Assembly: GCA_051745395.1 (NCBI GenBank)
Contig: JBNJEA010000002.1
Coordinates: 1-64,000 of the forward strand
Reading direction: 5' to 3'
Length of the DNA stretch: 64,000 nt
Source of the DNA: JBNJEA01 sp051745395
GTDB taxonomy: Bacteria > Desulfobacterota > Desulfobacteria > Desulfobacterales > Desulfosalsimonadaceae
The notes beneath the pieces were generated by a model. That model was not told the origin of the DNA. It saw only the letters and a list, made by a program, of their open reading frames with translations, and ran no database searches. The position numbers and the translations under genes are program-made. Below, one piece after another: positions 55,058-64,000 of this stretch. Numbering within the stretch: position 1 is the first letter of the stretch; every line of letters begins with the position of its first letter.

Positions 55058-56912
55058 TCCGCCGAAAGAAGAATCGACATCGCTTTATCAGAAACTGGCC
55101 CAGGTGCCCAAAACGCCCGGTGTCTACCTGATGAAAAACCGGCAGGGCCAAATCATCTACGTGGGCAAGGCGGCCAACCTGAAAAGCCGCTTGAGCTCCT
55201 ATTTTTCCCATTCGGCCCACATGGACGCCAAAACGGGGGTGCTGGTCAAGCATATCGCCGATTTTGAAACCGTGCTCACCGCTTCGGAAAACGAGGCGCT
55301 GGTCCTGGAATCCAACCTGATCAAGCGCCATCGGCCCCGCTACAATGTCATTTTAAAAGACGACAAGCGCTATCCCTCCCTGCGCATCGACCCCCGAAAG
55401 CCGTTTCCCAACCTCACCGTGGTCCGCAAAATCAAAAAAGACGGCGCCCTTTATTTCGGCCCCTATCCGTCGGCCGGGTCGGTGCGCCAGACGATGAAGC
55501 TGATTCACCGGTATTTCAAGCTGCGGCAATGCAAGCATGCCGATGTCAAACCCCGGCAGCGCCCTTGTCTGAATTACCAGATCAACGCCTGTATGGCCCC
55601 GTGCAGCAAGGAGGTCGACCCGGACGAATACCGGGAGATCGTCAATGAAGTCCGGATGTTTTTAAGCGGCCGCACCTCGGACCTGGTTAGAAAGATCAAG
55701 GCCGACATGGCCGCCGCGGCCGGGCGGCAGGACTTTGAAACCGCCGCCCAGCTCCGGGATAAGATGTATGCTATTGAAAAGACAATGGAAAAACAGGTGG
55801 CCGTAAGCACCGATTTCGTGGACCGCGACGTGGTGGCCGTGGCCCGGGCCGAGACCCTGGCCGTGATCATGCTGCTCAAGGTCCGGAACGGTTTTTTGCA
55901 GGGCATGCGCGACTATAGCGTCCATGACCTGCTGGCCGACAATGCGGAAATGATTGCCGCCTTTATCGGCCAGTACTACGAAACCGCCGATGCCGTGCCC
56001 ACGGAGGTTTTGACCGGGGTCGAAATCGCGGAATCCGAACTTTACGGAAAGTGGCTGTCGGGCCTGAAGGGGAAAAAGGTCGTCATCCGTCATCCCAAGC
56101 GCGGTGACAAGGTCCGCCTCTTAGAGATGGCAAGGCAAAACGCGGCGGAACGCTTGAAAGCGCTGACCGAACAGGCCGATGCGGACGCCCGGCTGCTCGA
56201 GGGACTGCAACAGCGCCTCGGCATGGAAAATCCGCCCCGGCGGATCGAGTGCATCGACAATTCCGGCATATCCGGTCAGGACCTGGTATCCGGGCTCGTG
56301 GTGTTCCAGGACGCCCGGCCGGACAAATCGGCTTACCGCAAGTACCGCATCAAAACGGTATCCGAACAGGACGACTACGCCGCCATGGCCGAAGTGCTCG
56401 GCCGGCGATACGGCCGAAAAGATGCCGAAGCCTTTCCGGACCTGCTGATGGTCGACGGCGGCAAGGGGCAGTTGAATATCGCCACGACGGTGTTACAACA
56501 GCTCGGGATCGAAGGGTGCTTTTCCGTGATCGGCATTGCCAAAAAAGATGAAGACAAGGGCGAGCCCGACGACAAGATCTATCTGCCGGGTCGGGCCAAT
56601 CCCGTTAACTTCACCCGCCATCGGGAACAGCTTTACCTGTTGCAGCGTATCCGGGACGAGGCCCATCGCTATGCGATCTCGTTTCACCGCAAACGCCGCG
56701 GCAGCCGCTCGCTGACCTCGGTGCTCGATGAAATTTCGGGCATCGGAAAAATGCGCAAAGCGACATTGCTGCAACATTTTCAGGATATCAACGGCATCCG
56801 GGCCGCCTCCGTGGCGCAAATCAGCGCGCTGCCGGGCATGAACCGGACAATTGCGGAAAACCTGAAACAGCAGCTTTCGGATAATGACGAAAAGACAAAC
56901 CCGCCAGAGTAA
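55032..56912 (+). CDS. uvrC: Excinuclease ABC subunit C
   Basis: The 626-residue protein has a GIY-YIG nuclease domain ([19 protein letters not shown], about residues 28-105), cysteines in the central part ([13 protein letters not shown]), a UVR domain (about 200-236, [18 protein letters not shown]), an RNase H-like 5' nuclease domain ([23 protein letters not shown]) and a C-terminal helix-hairpin-helix pair. It makes both incisions around DNA lesions. The start is probably TTG 55032 or 55038, overlapping uvrB by about 26 bp. Confidence 0.95.
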   Translation: MILKHPPPDPPKEESTSLYQKLAQVPKTPGVYLMKNRQGQIIYVGKAANLKSRLSSYFSHSAHMDAKTGVLVKHIADFETVLTASENEALVLESNLIKRHRPRYNVILKDDKRYPSLRIDPRKPFPNLTVVRKIKKDGALYFGPYPSAGSVRQTMKLIHRYFKLRQCKHADVKPRQRPCLNYQINACMAPCSKEVDPDEYREIVNEVRMFLSGRTSDLVRKIKADMAAAAGRQDFETAAQLRDKMYAIEKTMEKQVAVSTDFVDRDVVAVARAETLAVIMLLKVRNGFLQGMRDYSVHDLLADNAEMIAAFIGQYYETADAVPTEVLTGVEIAESELYGKWLSGLKGKKVVIRHPKRGDKVRLLEMARQNAAERLKALTEQADADARLLEGLQQRLGMENPPRRIECIDNSGISGQDLVSGLVVFQDARPDKSAYRKYRIKTVSEQDDYAAMAEVLGRRYGRKDAEAFPDLLMVDGGKGQLNIATTVLQQLGIEGCFSVIGIAKKDEDKGEPDDKIYLPGRANPVNFTRHREQLYLLQRIRDEAHRYAISFHRKRRGSRSLTSVLDEISGIGKMRKATLLQHFQDINGIRAASVAQISALPGMNRTIAENLKQQLSDNDEKTNPPE

Positions 56913-57113
56913 GTTGTCGGCGATGGTACTTCTTGCATCCCGAAGGCCCGGAATTCAGGTTCATTCGGGCTTATTCCGGCTTTTTGCAGGCTTTTTGCAC
57001 AGGATTTTTGGCTGAAGGGCTATTAAAAAATAAATTTCTTGCTCAAAAACATTTTGCTCAAAAACCCCTTTTTCAATGCCCCTCAGGGCAACGGTTTAGA
57101 TTCCCGAAAACCC

Positions 57114-57151
57114 TCTCAAGCAACTGTCTCGTTCTCAAGCAACTGTCTCGT
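57114..57151. repeat. Perfect 19-bp tandem duplication at the edge of repeat A copy 2
   Basis: TCTCAAGCAACTGTCTCGT occurs twice in direct succession (57114-57132 and 57133-57151), immediately left of the family A copy that begins with the same AACTGTCTCGTTAT sequence. Confidence 0.85.
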
Positions 57152-57414
57152 TATACATGAGCCGACAGGCATATGGAGTTGTCCAGCTCACCGTGGGCTG
57201 TTTTGATGCTTCTATGATTCGCGGCGCCGCAGCGCCGAAACTCGCTGGCGCTCAAACAGTCGGCGCTGCTTTGGCGCCGCTTCATCATGAAGCATTTCAA
57301 AACATCCCCCGATGTTCGCTTGGACAACCCCATATGCCTGTCTTCTCGCCTTCGGGGTGCTTTCTGCAAAAAACCCTGCACAAGCGGATCGAAAACTTTT
57401 TATTCAGGGAATGT
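57141..57414. repeat. Dispersed palindromic repeat family A, copy 2
   Basis: This is about 270 bp closely similar to 4148-4420; the palindromic core is 57164-57342. Two base pairs of the hairpin differ from copy 1 by matched changes in both arms. It lies in the 928-bp gap between uvrC and mdh, in which I see no gene. Confidence 0.9.
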
Positions 57415-57449
57415 GGTTTTTTCAAATTTGGGGATTGCACACGGCTGCC

Positions 57450-57790
57450 CTGAAGGGGTTGGGGGAAAATGGGTTTAGCGAGAGAGATTGCGACATTTGC
57501 CGAAAAGGCGTGGCATTTGAGCCGCGTTAAGAATTTCTCACTGCCTGAGGACGTCCAGCCCGAGTGCGATGCTGTTTGAGGGCGTCCAGTTTTGGACAAG
57601 TTCAAGGAAGGTGAAACATTTTAGCCGCAGGAATACATTGAGTATTTTGAGGATTAAAATGTTTCACCTGACGAAGAAATTGTCCAAAAGGGGGCGTCTT
57701 CAAACAGCATCTGAGAAATGTAGCGGCTCAAATGCCACGCCCGGCAAATGGCGCACGAACGAGCAAACCCTTTTCCCCCAACCCCTTCAG
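57450..57790. repeat. Nested palindrome E
   Basis: Outer arms 57450-57476 and 57765-57790 (CTGAAGGGGTTGGGGGAAAA against its near-exact complement), a second pair around GGCGTGGCATTTGAGCCGC / GCGGCTCAAATGCCACGCC, and inner arms 57568-57624 and 57654-57711 (GATGCTGTTTGA... with ...TCAAACAGCATC) nest inside one another. Its left end resembles family B. Confidence 0.85.
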
Positions 57791-57840
57791 TAAGATACCA
57801 AGACCGGAAAAGCTCTTTTTATTGAATCCGGTTATCCGGT

Positions 57841-58773
57841 TTATTTAAATTTCTCCAGGTCGTTTACCAGCGACCGGACCGCATCGGCGGAGTTTTTCAG
57901 CTCCGCGGCTTCCGCGTCGGACAACTGGATTTCAATGATGTCTTCGATGCCGTCGGCGCCCAGCTTGACCGGCACCCCGATAAACAGATCGCTGAAACCG
58001 TATTCACCTTCCAGGCAGGCCGCACAGGGCAGGATTTTTTTCTGGTCCTTGAGGATGGCCTCGGCCATTTCCGCGGCCGCCGATGCCGGGGCGTAAAAAG
58101 CGCTGCCGGTTTTGAGCAGGCTCACGATTTCGGCGCCGCCTTTCCGGGTCCGGTCCACGATGGCCTCGATGCGATCTTTTGCCATCAATTCGGTGATCGG
58201 AATCCCGGAAACCGTGGAAAAACGGGGCAGGGGGACCATGGTGTCGCCGTGTCCGCCCAGGACGAAGGCGTGAGTGTTTTCAACGGAAACGTCAAGCTCT
58301 TCTGCGATAAAACACCGGAACCGGGCCGAATCCAGCACCCCGGCCATGCCCATGACATGTTTTTTGTCAAACCCGCTGGTTTCATAGGCCACATGGCACA
58401 TGGCGTCGAGCGGGTTGCTGACAATGATGAGTTTGGCCCCGGGCGATTGCCGGGCCACATTGCCGACCACGTCCTGCATGATCGCGGTATTGGTTTTTAA
58501 AAGATCATCCCGGCTCATTCCCGGTTTTCGGGGAATGCCGGCGGTGATGATGACAATGTCGGAATCGCTGGTGGCCGCATAATCATTGGTGCCGATCAGT
58601 TTGGCATCGTGCTTTTCAATGGGGGCGGCTTCGGCCAGATCCAGGGCCTTGCCCTGGGGCAGGCCCTCGGCGATATCGACCAAAACCACGTCGCACAAGG
58701 CTTTTTCCGCCAGCCGCTGGGCCGTTGTGGCCCCGACGTTTCCCGCGCCGACCACTGTGACTTTCTTATCCAT
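57841..58773 (-). CDS. mdh: Malate dehydrogenase (LDH-like type)
   Basis: The 310-residue protein has the NAD loop [13 protein letters not shown] and the substrate loop [15 protein letters not shown], with the two arginines that make it a malate (not lactate) enzyme. VSNPLDAM and [10 protein letters not shown] (catalytic His) follow. AAAGGAG precedes the ATG. It converts malate and oxaloacetate with NAD, linking the sdh reaction with the carboxyltransferase product. Confidence 0.96.
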   Translation of the reverse strand: MDKKVTVVGAGNVGATTAQRLAEKALCDVVLVDIAEGLPQGKALDLAEAAPIEKHDAKLIGTNDYAATSDSDIVIITAGIPRKPGMSRDDLLKTNTAIMQDVVGNVARQSPGAKLIIVSNPLDAMCHVAYETSGFDKKHVMGMAGVLDSARFRCFIAEELDVSVENTHAFVLGGHGDTMVPLPRFSTVSGIPITELMAKDRIEAIVDRTRKGGAEIVSLLKTGSAFYAPASAAAEMAEAILKDQKKILPCAACLEGEYGFSDLFIGVPVKLGADGIEDIIEIQLSDAEAAELKNSADAVRSLVNDLEKFK

Positions 58774-59100
58774 GGGGGTTTCTCCTTTTGATTGTTTGCA
58801 GTAAGGGGTTGTCCGGTTAAACCAATCGTCGCCGTGTATGGATAAAGGCCCCGGAAAAAAGAATCGGGCAAAAACGGCTGCAATCCTTTATCAACAAATT
58901 TTTCCCGATACCCGAAATTCAACGCTAGTCCCAGAGGGGCCGTCGTGTCAATAGAATTCGATACCAGTGCATGCAATAACGGCTTTTGATCTGCAGTGCC
59001 GGCTGCTTTTCAACGGCAGGCGCCGATGGGGCCGATTTCTGACGAATATTTGCGACAACGCCGCTCATGCGGAATTGTCCGGAAAAACGCAAAAAAGGTC

Positions 59101-59129
59101 TTGAGCTCATGGGCAATTATCAGTAATAT
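59101..59129 (+). promoter_or_regulatory. Possible sigma-70 promoter for the TPR-mglA operon
   Basis: TTGAGC (59101-59106) and TAATAT (59124-59129) are 17 bases apart, 60 bases ahead of the first gene. Nothing else is seen in the 58774-59189 gap between divergent genes. Confidence 0.45.
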
Positions 59130-59189
59130 TGCTTCTGATAAAATGGGTATTTCCAAAGACCCGCCCTGTTGAAGGGGCAGCGCGTGACA

Positions 59190-60122
59190 ATGAGGCAGCA
59201 GATGAATTTCGGTGAAAAAATCAAAAACATGCTCAAAGAAGCCGAGCTGTATCGTTCCCAGGGACTGCTAAACGAGGCGCTCGAACAGTATCAGGCAGTG
59301 GAGGCGCTGATCCGCGACAATGAAAAGGTGAAAAACAGACAAACCCTGTTAACCAAGATTGCCAACAGGATAGCGGCGTTGAACAAGGAAATCGAACAGT
59401 TGCGAAACCCGAAAAAACCGCCGGATGTTTCCGAAAAGGCCCAGGATTTAATGCGGGAAATGTTTTCATTCGAAGACCCGGAGACCAAGGGCTCGGCCGC
59501 GCTCGGCGGGGCCATTTCCCTGGCGGAATTCGGCCAGTATGAAAAAGCCTACGGGGAACTGGTGCAACTGTTTGACTATGACAAGCTTCGTCTGGATGCG
59601 TCGAAAAACATACTGAAATACGGATTGCTGCACCGCTCGGCGGACAATATGGTGTCGACTTTCCAGGCATGGGCCAATGATGACCGGTTTTCCGCTAAAG
59701 AAATCGAAACCCTGCGGGACTACTTCCAGCAAATGCTCAATGAGGCAGGCGAAAACAAGGAACTCCAAGGCATTGAAGCCGCCGAGCCCGTAGAGCCGGA
59801 ATCCGAACTCGAAGACGACGACATTCTCGATATCACCGCCATTCGCATGGAATTGCCCAAGGGGCCCCAGGCCGGCGGCAACGTCGAACTCGACGTCAAT
59901 TTCCAGCACGGCAAACAGATTAACCTGATCATCAGTCAGAAGGAAAAAGGCATTATCGAAAGCGTGACAGAAGGCGATCTCATTTCCGGTATTGCCTTTT
60001 ATTCACCGGTGGCCATTTTTTCCGGAACCGTCTACATTTCATCCAAAAAAGCAATCGGAGCCGGCCCGAAACGGGGCGATTACAGCATCAACATGAAGGT
60101 GATTCGGATCGAAGCCGGTTAG
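59190..60122 (+). CDS. Helical TPR-like protein with C-terminal beta domain, unknown function
   Basis: The start at 59190 gives 310 residues; a start at 59202, with GAGG closer, is also possible. Residues 10-80 are TPR-like helices (AELYRSQGLLNEALEQYQAVEAL), then coiled and helical stretches to about 195, an acidic linker (EPVEPESELEDDD) and a C-terminal beta-rich domain. It lies 53 bp ahead of the mglA-like GTPase and is the probable first gene of that operon. A scaffold or effector role is an inference from position. Confidence 0.75.
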   Translation: MRQQMNFGEKIKNMLKEAELYRSQGLLNEALEQYQAVEALIRDNEKVKNRQTLLTKIANRIAALNKEIEQLRNPKKPPDVSEKAQDLMREMFSFEDPETKGSAALGGAISLAEFGQYEKAYGELVQLFDYDKLRLDASKNILKYGLLHRSADNMVSTFQAWANDDRFSAKEIETLRDYFQQMLNEAGENKELQGIEAAEPVEPESELEDDDILDITAIRMELPKGPQAGGNVELDVNFQHGKQINLIISQKEKGIIESVTEGDLISGIAFYSPVAIFSGTVYISSKKAIGAGPKRGDYSINMKVIRIEAG

Positions 60123-60175
60123 TTTCCGGCCATGCCAGAGACAGAAGACCATGGATCGCTTGCGGGGTTAAATAA

Positions 60176-60793
60176 ATGGCCGTTATCAATTTGAAAAATC
60201 GGGAAATCGAGTGTAAGATTGTCTATTATGGCCCGGGCCGATGCGGCAAGACAACGAATCTGCAATACATCCACAAAACCTACACCAAACAGGTGACCGG
60301 CGACATGATTTCCATCGACACCGATGGGGACCGCACGCTGTTTTTTGATTTTCTGCCGCTCGGACTCGGGCAGATCAAGGGCTGTGATGTCAAGGTCCAG
60401 CTCTATACGGTGCCCGGCCAGGTACAGTACCGCTCCACCCGGGAACTGGTATTAAAAGGCGTCGACGGCGTGGTCTTTGTGGCCGATTCCTTGAAAGTGC
60501 GCCGGGAAAAAAACATGCTTTCGTTAAAGGACCTGCATGAGAACCTGAAAAAAATGGGCTTAAACATCTTAAAAATCCCGCTGGTACTGCAATATAACAA
60601 ACGGGATCTGGCATCGAAGGATTTTCCGCTGATGTCGGTGGAACAGATGGAACGAGACTTAAACCGGCAGTTGAAGGTGCCGTCGTTTTCGGGCAGTGCC
60701 GTAATCGGAGACGGTGTCGGGCCGACACTGACCGAGTGCATGAAACGGACCCTGAAGCACCTCCAGAAAGAATTTCAATGGGCCGACCAGTAA
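60176..60793 (+). CDS. mglA: MglA-like small GTPase
   Basis: The 205-residue protein has the P-loop YYGPGRCGKTTNL. Switch and G-motifs TVPGQVQYRSTRELVL and NKRD follow, with MglA-like TVPGQV in place of Ras DTAGQE. MglA GTPases set cell polarity and direct motility complexes in Myxococcus. No MglB-type GAP is seen in this window. It is followed closely by the DUF4388/cNMP protein, which may be its partner. Confidence 0.92.
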   Translation: MAVINLKNREIECKIVYYGPGRCGKTTNLQYIHKTYTKQVTGDMISIDTDGDRTLFFDFLPLGLGQIKGCDVKVQLYTVPGQVQYRSTRELVLKGVDGVVFVADSLKVRREKNMLSLKDLHENLKKMGLNILKIPLVLQYNKRDLASKDFPLMSVEQMERDLNRQLKVPSFSGSAVIGDGVGPTLTECMKRTLKHLQKEFQWADQ

Positions 60794-60802
60794 TAATTGC
60801 TT

Positions 60803-61972
60803 ATGGCTAACGTCGTATTAAAAGGCAGCCTCGGGTTTATCGGACTCGGGGATCTGCTCCAGCAGCTCGGTGGCAGTGGCAGCAGCGGGGTGATCAAGTT
60901 AGACTCCGCGTATGCCAAACAGCCCGGCTACATTTATTTGAAGGACGGCAACCCGATCAATGCCGAATACGGAAGCCGTCAGGGACTGGAAGCCTTAAAC
61001 GGGTTTTTCGGATGGACTGAGGCGGAATTTGAATTTTTGGATGAAGCGGTCACCTGTGAACCCGTTATCAAGAAAAGCCGTATGGAAATCATCCTCGACG
61101 GTCTCCGGATGGTCGACGACGGCTTGATCGAAACTTTAGGGCCGCAGCAGGCCGGCGATACCACCGGTCAGAAGGGTTCCGGCGCCGACATTCCCAGCAT
61201 CAGCGGGCCGGTAATTGACTATGTTTACGTGGTGGACGAAGAAGAGTTTTCGGATGGCAGTGAAATCGTGGCCCAGGACCGTTTCGGCAACTGGTTCTGG
61301 GTGGTGCTTTCCGGCACCGTGGAGGTCATCCGGCATCATCCCGAGGGGCGGGCCACCATTGTTCATTTAACCGACGGAGCCTACATCGGCAGCATCATCT
61401 CCTTTTTGAGATCCGGCAATATCCGCAGTGCCAGCATTAAGGCCGTGGGCAATGTCCAGCTCGGGGTCCTGGATTCCGAATTAATCGCTCAGGAATACTC
61501 GGTTTTAACCGATGATTTTCAAAACGTTTTGGTTTCCATGGACCAGCGGTTAAAACAGGTAACCGATGTATGCGCCCGCGCCGTGCTCGGCAGCGATATC
61601 CGTTCGGAGCCGGGCAGGGACATTGAAGTCTACCTGTCCGAAGAGACCAACGAAAATGCCGTGTTTCGAATCGTAAAAGGAGAGGCCTACGTACTTCGAA
61701 AAACGGAAAATGAATGGATCCATTTGTGTACCCTGGGGCCGGGTGACTTTATCGGCCAGATACCGTTTTTAAACACCGCCCATGAACCCCATTCCGCTTC
61801 CGTTTATGTATCGGACGATTTTGACGCCGAGCCGTTTGACATCGTGGGGCTCAAGGAGGAATATGATCGGCTTTCGCAGACATTTACGAACATGATTGCC
61901 AATATGGCCACCAGCATTTCCATTACGACCGGCCGCATTCTCGATCTGTTCAATTCCCGGAAAAAGACTTGA
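60803..61972 (+). CDS. DUF4388 plus cNMP-binding-like domains
   Basis: The ATG at 60803 gives 389 residues (a TTG at 60797 is the alternative). Residues 1-105 form a DUF4388/PatA-like domain (LKGSLGFIGLGDLLQQLGGS). Two cyclic-nucleotide-binding-like beta barrels follow (about 145-250 and 270-370; IVAQDRFGNWFWVVLSGTVEVI and LCTLGPGDFIGQIPFL). No HTH or kinase is attached. Adjacent to mglA by about 10 bp, it is a plausible signal-responsive partner for polarity control. Confidence 0.82.
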   Translation: MANVVLKGSLGFIGLGDLLQQLGGSGSSGVIKLDSAYAKQPGYIYLKDGNPINAEYGSRQGLEALNGFFGWTEAEFEFLDEAVTCEPVIKKSRMEIILDGLRMVDDGLIETLGPQQAGDTTGQKGSGADIPSISGPVIDYVYVVDEEEFSDGSEIVAQDRFGNWFWVVLSGTVEVIRHHPEGRATIVHLTDGAYIGSIISFLRSGNIRSASIKAVGNVQLGVLDSELIAQEYSVLTDDFQNVLVSMDQRLKQVTDVCARAVLGSDIRSEPGRDIEVYLSEETNENAVFRIVKGEAYVLRKTENEWIHLCTLGPGDFIGQIPFLNTAHEPHSASVYVSDDFDAEPFDIVGLKEEYDRLSQTFTNMIANMATSISITTGRILDLFNSRKKT

Positions 61973-62132
61973 ACTAATCGATGCAATGACATAAAAAGGG
62001 CATAAACATTCTTTCAGGCCTAAACGACAATCGGGATTTCGCTCAATAATTGTTTCACCGAAATGTAAATTTCATTTATGTGCATATGACAACTGTCGTT
62101 GACAATCCAGTCCAATGCAAGGAGTCGCTTCA

Positions 62133-62480
62133 ATGGAAAAGCCAAATCAACGCCGGCAGGAACGATACGACTCACTGAACCTCTTGTCCTATGTATGCCT
62201 TGATTCCGATGGAAAGGAATGGAAACAGGGCATGGGGCGGACGTTGAATATCAGTGAAACCGGCCTCAAGCTCGAAACCCATGAACCGATTGAAACCCAG
62301 TACGTGGTCCTGCTTTCCATTGGTTTCGAAGACGACGTCATCGACATCAAGGGGCAGGTGGTTTACTGCAACCGGGGAGAGACCAACGGCCGGTTCGAAT
62401 CCGGGATTCAATTCGAGGAAATGGATCCCGAGTCGATGACCAAGCTCCGGCGATTTATCCATGCATTTGAAAACCAGTAA
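62133..62480 (+). CDS. PilZ domain protein
   Basis: The start at 62133 (115 residues) follows AAGGAG. The c-di-GMP-binding motifs RRQERY (RxxxR) and NISETG (D/NxSxxG) are both intact. It is a single-domain receptor for c-di-GMP, in line with the PAS-GGDEF cyclase elsewhere in the window. It stands 160 bp after the DUF4388/cNMP gene and may or may not be in its operon. Confidence 0.88.
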   Translation: MEKPNQRRQERYDSLNLLSYVCLDSDGKEWKQGMGRTLNISETGLKLETHEPIETQYVVLLSIGFEDDVIDIKGQVVYCNRGETNGRFESGIQFEEMDPESMTKLRRFIHAFENQ

Positions 62481-62577
62481 AAATAATTGTCCGGCGGGCC
62501 CGGCGGATTTACATGCCGGTGCGAACCGCAACGGACAAAAATTTTTTTAACCCCCATTACAAGCCATTGATTCCATT

Positions 62578-63474
62578 ATGACTCATACCGTATTCGAAAC
62601 TCAGTTTTCCGACCTGCATCTTTTCAAGCGGGGAAAAGTCCGCGACATATACGACATTGACGACAAGCTGCTTCTGGTGGCATCGGACCGGATTTCGGCT
62701 TTTGACGTCATCATGGCCGATCCCATTCCGGAGAAAGGCAAAATCCTGACCCAGATTTCCATGTTCTGGTTCCGGCAAATGGCCCCCATCATCGACAACC
62801 ATGTCATCAGTAGCGATGTGGGCCAATATCCGGAGATTTGCCGGCCGTATGCCGAAAACCTTCGGGACCGGAGCATGCTGGTGAAGAAAACCGAGCCCCT
62901 GCCGGTGGAATGCGTGGTGCGGGGCTATATCTCCGGCTCCGGATGGAAATCCTACCAGCAGACCGGCGAGGTTTGCGGCATCAAGCTCCCGGACGGCCTG
63001 CGCGAATCCGATCCCTTGCCCGAACCGATCTTTACGCCCTCGACCAAGGCCGAACTCGGCGAACATGATATCAACATCGCCTTTGACGATGTCGTGGACA
63101 TGATCGGTCGACAACGCGCGGAACAGATCCGGGATCTGAGCCTGGAAATCTACAGCAAGGGGGCGAAAATCGCCAGTGCCTGCGGCATCATCATCGCCGA
63201 CACCAAGTTTGAATTCGGCATGGACGGCGATGAACTGATACTGATCGATGAGATTCTGACCCCGGATTCCTCTCGCTTCTGGCCGAAAGCCACCTATCAG
63301 CCCGGCGGGCCCCAGGCCAGTTTTGACAAACAGTACCTCAGGGATTACTTAAATTCCATTGACTGGAACAAAACCCCGCCGCCGCCGCAGCTGCCCGACG
63401 AAGTCATCGAAAATACCCGCAAGAAATACATGGAAGCCTTAAACGCCCTCGCCGGCAGGGACGATGTACGATAG
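62578..63474 (+). CDS. purC: Phosphoribosylaminoimidazole-succinocarboxamide synthase
   Basis: The 298-residue SAICAR synthetase has the N-terminal [20 protein letters not shown] and [36 protein letters not shown] and [15 protein letters not shown]. It adds aspartate in de novo purine synthesis. The longer form (near 300 residues) is the one seen in many proteobacteria and yeasts. The next gene begins 11 bp inside its 3' end. Confidence 0.96.
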   Translation: MTHTVFETQFSDLHLFKRGKVRDIYDIDDKLLLVASDRISAFDVIMADPIPEKGKILTQISMFWFRQMAPIIDNHVISSDVGQYPEICRPYAENLRDRSMLVKKTEPLPVECVVRGYISGSGWKSYQQTGEVCGIKLPDGLRESDPLPEPIFTPSTKAELGEHDINIAFDDVVDMIGRQRAEQIRDLSLEIYSKGAKIASACGIIIADTKFEFGMDGDELILIDEILTPDSSRFWPKATYQPGGPQASFDKQYLRDYLNSIDWNKTPPPPQLPDEVIENTRKKYMEALNALAGRDDVR

Positions 63475-64000
63475 AATCGATCGAATCGACGTCCGCGATA
63501 TCGATATCAGCGATGAAAAATTCCGGGTGACCCGTTCGCGCGGCAGCAAAGCGCTTGCCGAATCGATTGCCCAAATCGGTCTGATCCATCCGCCGGTGGT
63601 CCAGGAAACGGCCGCCGGCTACCGGATCGTCAGCGGATTTGCCAGGGCAGGGGCGTGCCGGCAGTGCGGCATTTCCCGAATCGATGCCTGTATTTTTGCC
63701 CCATCCCGGCAGGCACGGACATGCCTGCAAACCGCCATTGCCGAAAATGCCCATTGCCGGCCGCTTCATGTGTGGGAAGCCGCCGCGGCCGCCGTTAAAC
63801 TGTGCGCCTACTACCCCGATGACGAGGCGGTTTGCCGCGCGGCCGGGCCGCTGGGCCTGCCGCTGAGCCCGGCGCTGATTGAAAAATACCGGCGCCTGCT
63901 CGGCAGCCCCGAAACAGTTCAACGTGCCGTGGCCGCCGATACCGTCTCCCTGCCCGTGGCCCTCTGGCTTGCAGGAATCGATTTAGACTCCGCGGATGCG
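63464..64000 (+). CDS. ParB/sulfiredoxin-like domain protein, 3' end outside window
   Basis: An ATG at 63464, overlapping purC by 11 bp, opens a frame that stays open for 179 codons to the end of the window. The N-terminal segment [20 protein letters not shown] and [17 protein letters not shown] match ParB-like nuclease/DNA-binding domains. [20 protein letters not shown] follows, as in the helical part of ParB. Cysteines (CRQC) replace some usual positions. No parA is visible here; a chromosome-partition role is not implied. Product unknown. Confidence 0.7.
   Translation, partial: MYDRIDRIDVRDIDISDEKFRVTRSRGSKALAESIAQIGLIHPPVVQETAAGYRIVSGFARAGACRQCGISRIDACIFAPSRQARTCLQTAIAENAHCRPLHVWEAAAAAVKLCAYYPDDEAVCRAAGPLGLPLSPALIEKYRRLLGSPETVQRAVAADTVSLPVALWLAGIDLDSADA

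Noticed and set aside
58774..59189. Possible RNA gene in the mdh-TPR gap
   Set aside because: No cloverleaf, riboswitch-like or other convincing fold was found; only a candidate promoter is supported.

Overview
This window is GC-rich bacterial chromosome, most consistent with a sulfate-reducing deltaproteobacterium (Desulfobacterota, probably Desulfobacterales). The basis is the gene repertoire: a biotin carboxyltransferase beside sucCD and a diheme-type succinate:quinone oxidoreductase, a tungstate ABC transporter, an exported-looking AmmeMemoRadiSam locus, a DUF2760/double-Hsp70 cassette, an MglA-type GTPase and an NDP-forming acyl-CoA synthetase. No 16S rRNA, tRNA, CRISPR array, insertion sequence with a transposase, or phage gene was seen, so the lineage is an inference.

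Layout. 1-8.2 kb: central carbon genes on + (oadA/pycB-like, sucC, sucD, sdhC, sdhA, sdhB, a small membrane protein). With mdh at 57.8 kb they cover most of succinyl-CoA to pyruvate, as used in the TCA cycle or the methylmalonyl-CoA route. 8.3-13.5 kb: an S1-domain protein on -, then an (alpha/alpha)6 glycosidase-like protein overlapping a GT4 glycosyltransferase. 13.8-19.5 kb: a radical SAM protein, then convergently the three-gene AmmeMemoRadiSam operon, in which every product carries an export or membrane signal. 19.7-28.4 kb: a phosphoesterase, then a long minus-strand run (FmdB zinc ribbon, HAD, GT4, queC, an unusual serine protease, queE, manA, M29 aminopeptidase, a small protein). 28.6-31 kb: lipase-like hydrolase, LysM protein, phosphoesterase. 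31.1-34.7 kb: tungstate transporter genes tupC, tupB and tupA, headed by an overlapping PAS-GGDEF gene. 35-37.6 kb: panE-like, ComEA-like and YfaZ-like genes. 37.9-43.4 kb: DUF2760 and two Hsp70-like genes. 44-50.2 kb: acyl-CoA synthetase, a small protein, GDPD, an FN3/beta-barrel protein, an HDAC-family protein and a SWIM protein. 50.9-56.9 kb: ispF, cysS, uvrB, uvrC. 57.8-64 kb: mdh, a polarity/signalling-like cluster (TPR protein, MglA GTPase, DUF4388/cNMP protein), PilZ, purC and a truncated ParB-like gene.

The longer gene-free gaps (4.07-4.46, 36.0-36.3, 43.4-44.0, 50.2-50.9 and 56.9-57.8 kb) are not empty. They are packed with long imperfect palindromes of 90-340 bp belonging to at least five families, some shared between gaps. 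One family (copies near 4.2 and 57.2 kb) shows paired compensatory base changes in its arms.

The most interesting items are the export-equipped AmmeMemoRadiSam operon, the palindromic repeat families, a serine protease with a coiled coil inserted between two catalytic residues, a diguanylate cyclase leading a tungstate-uptake operon, and the DUF2760/Hsp70/Hsp70 cassette.
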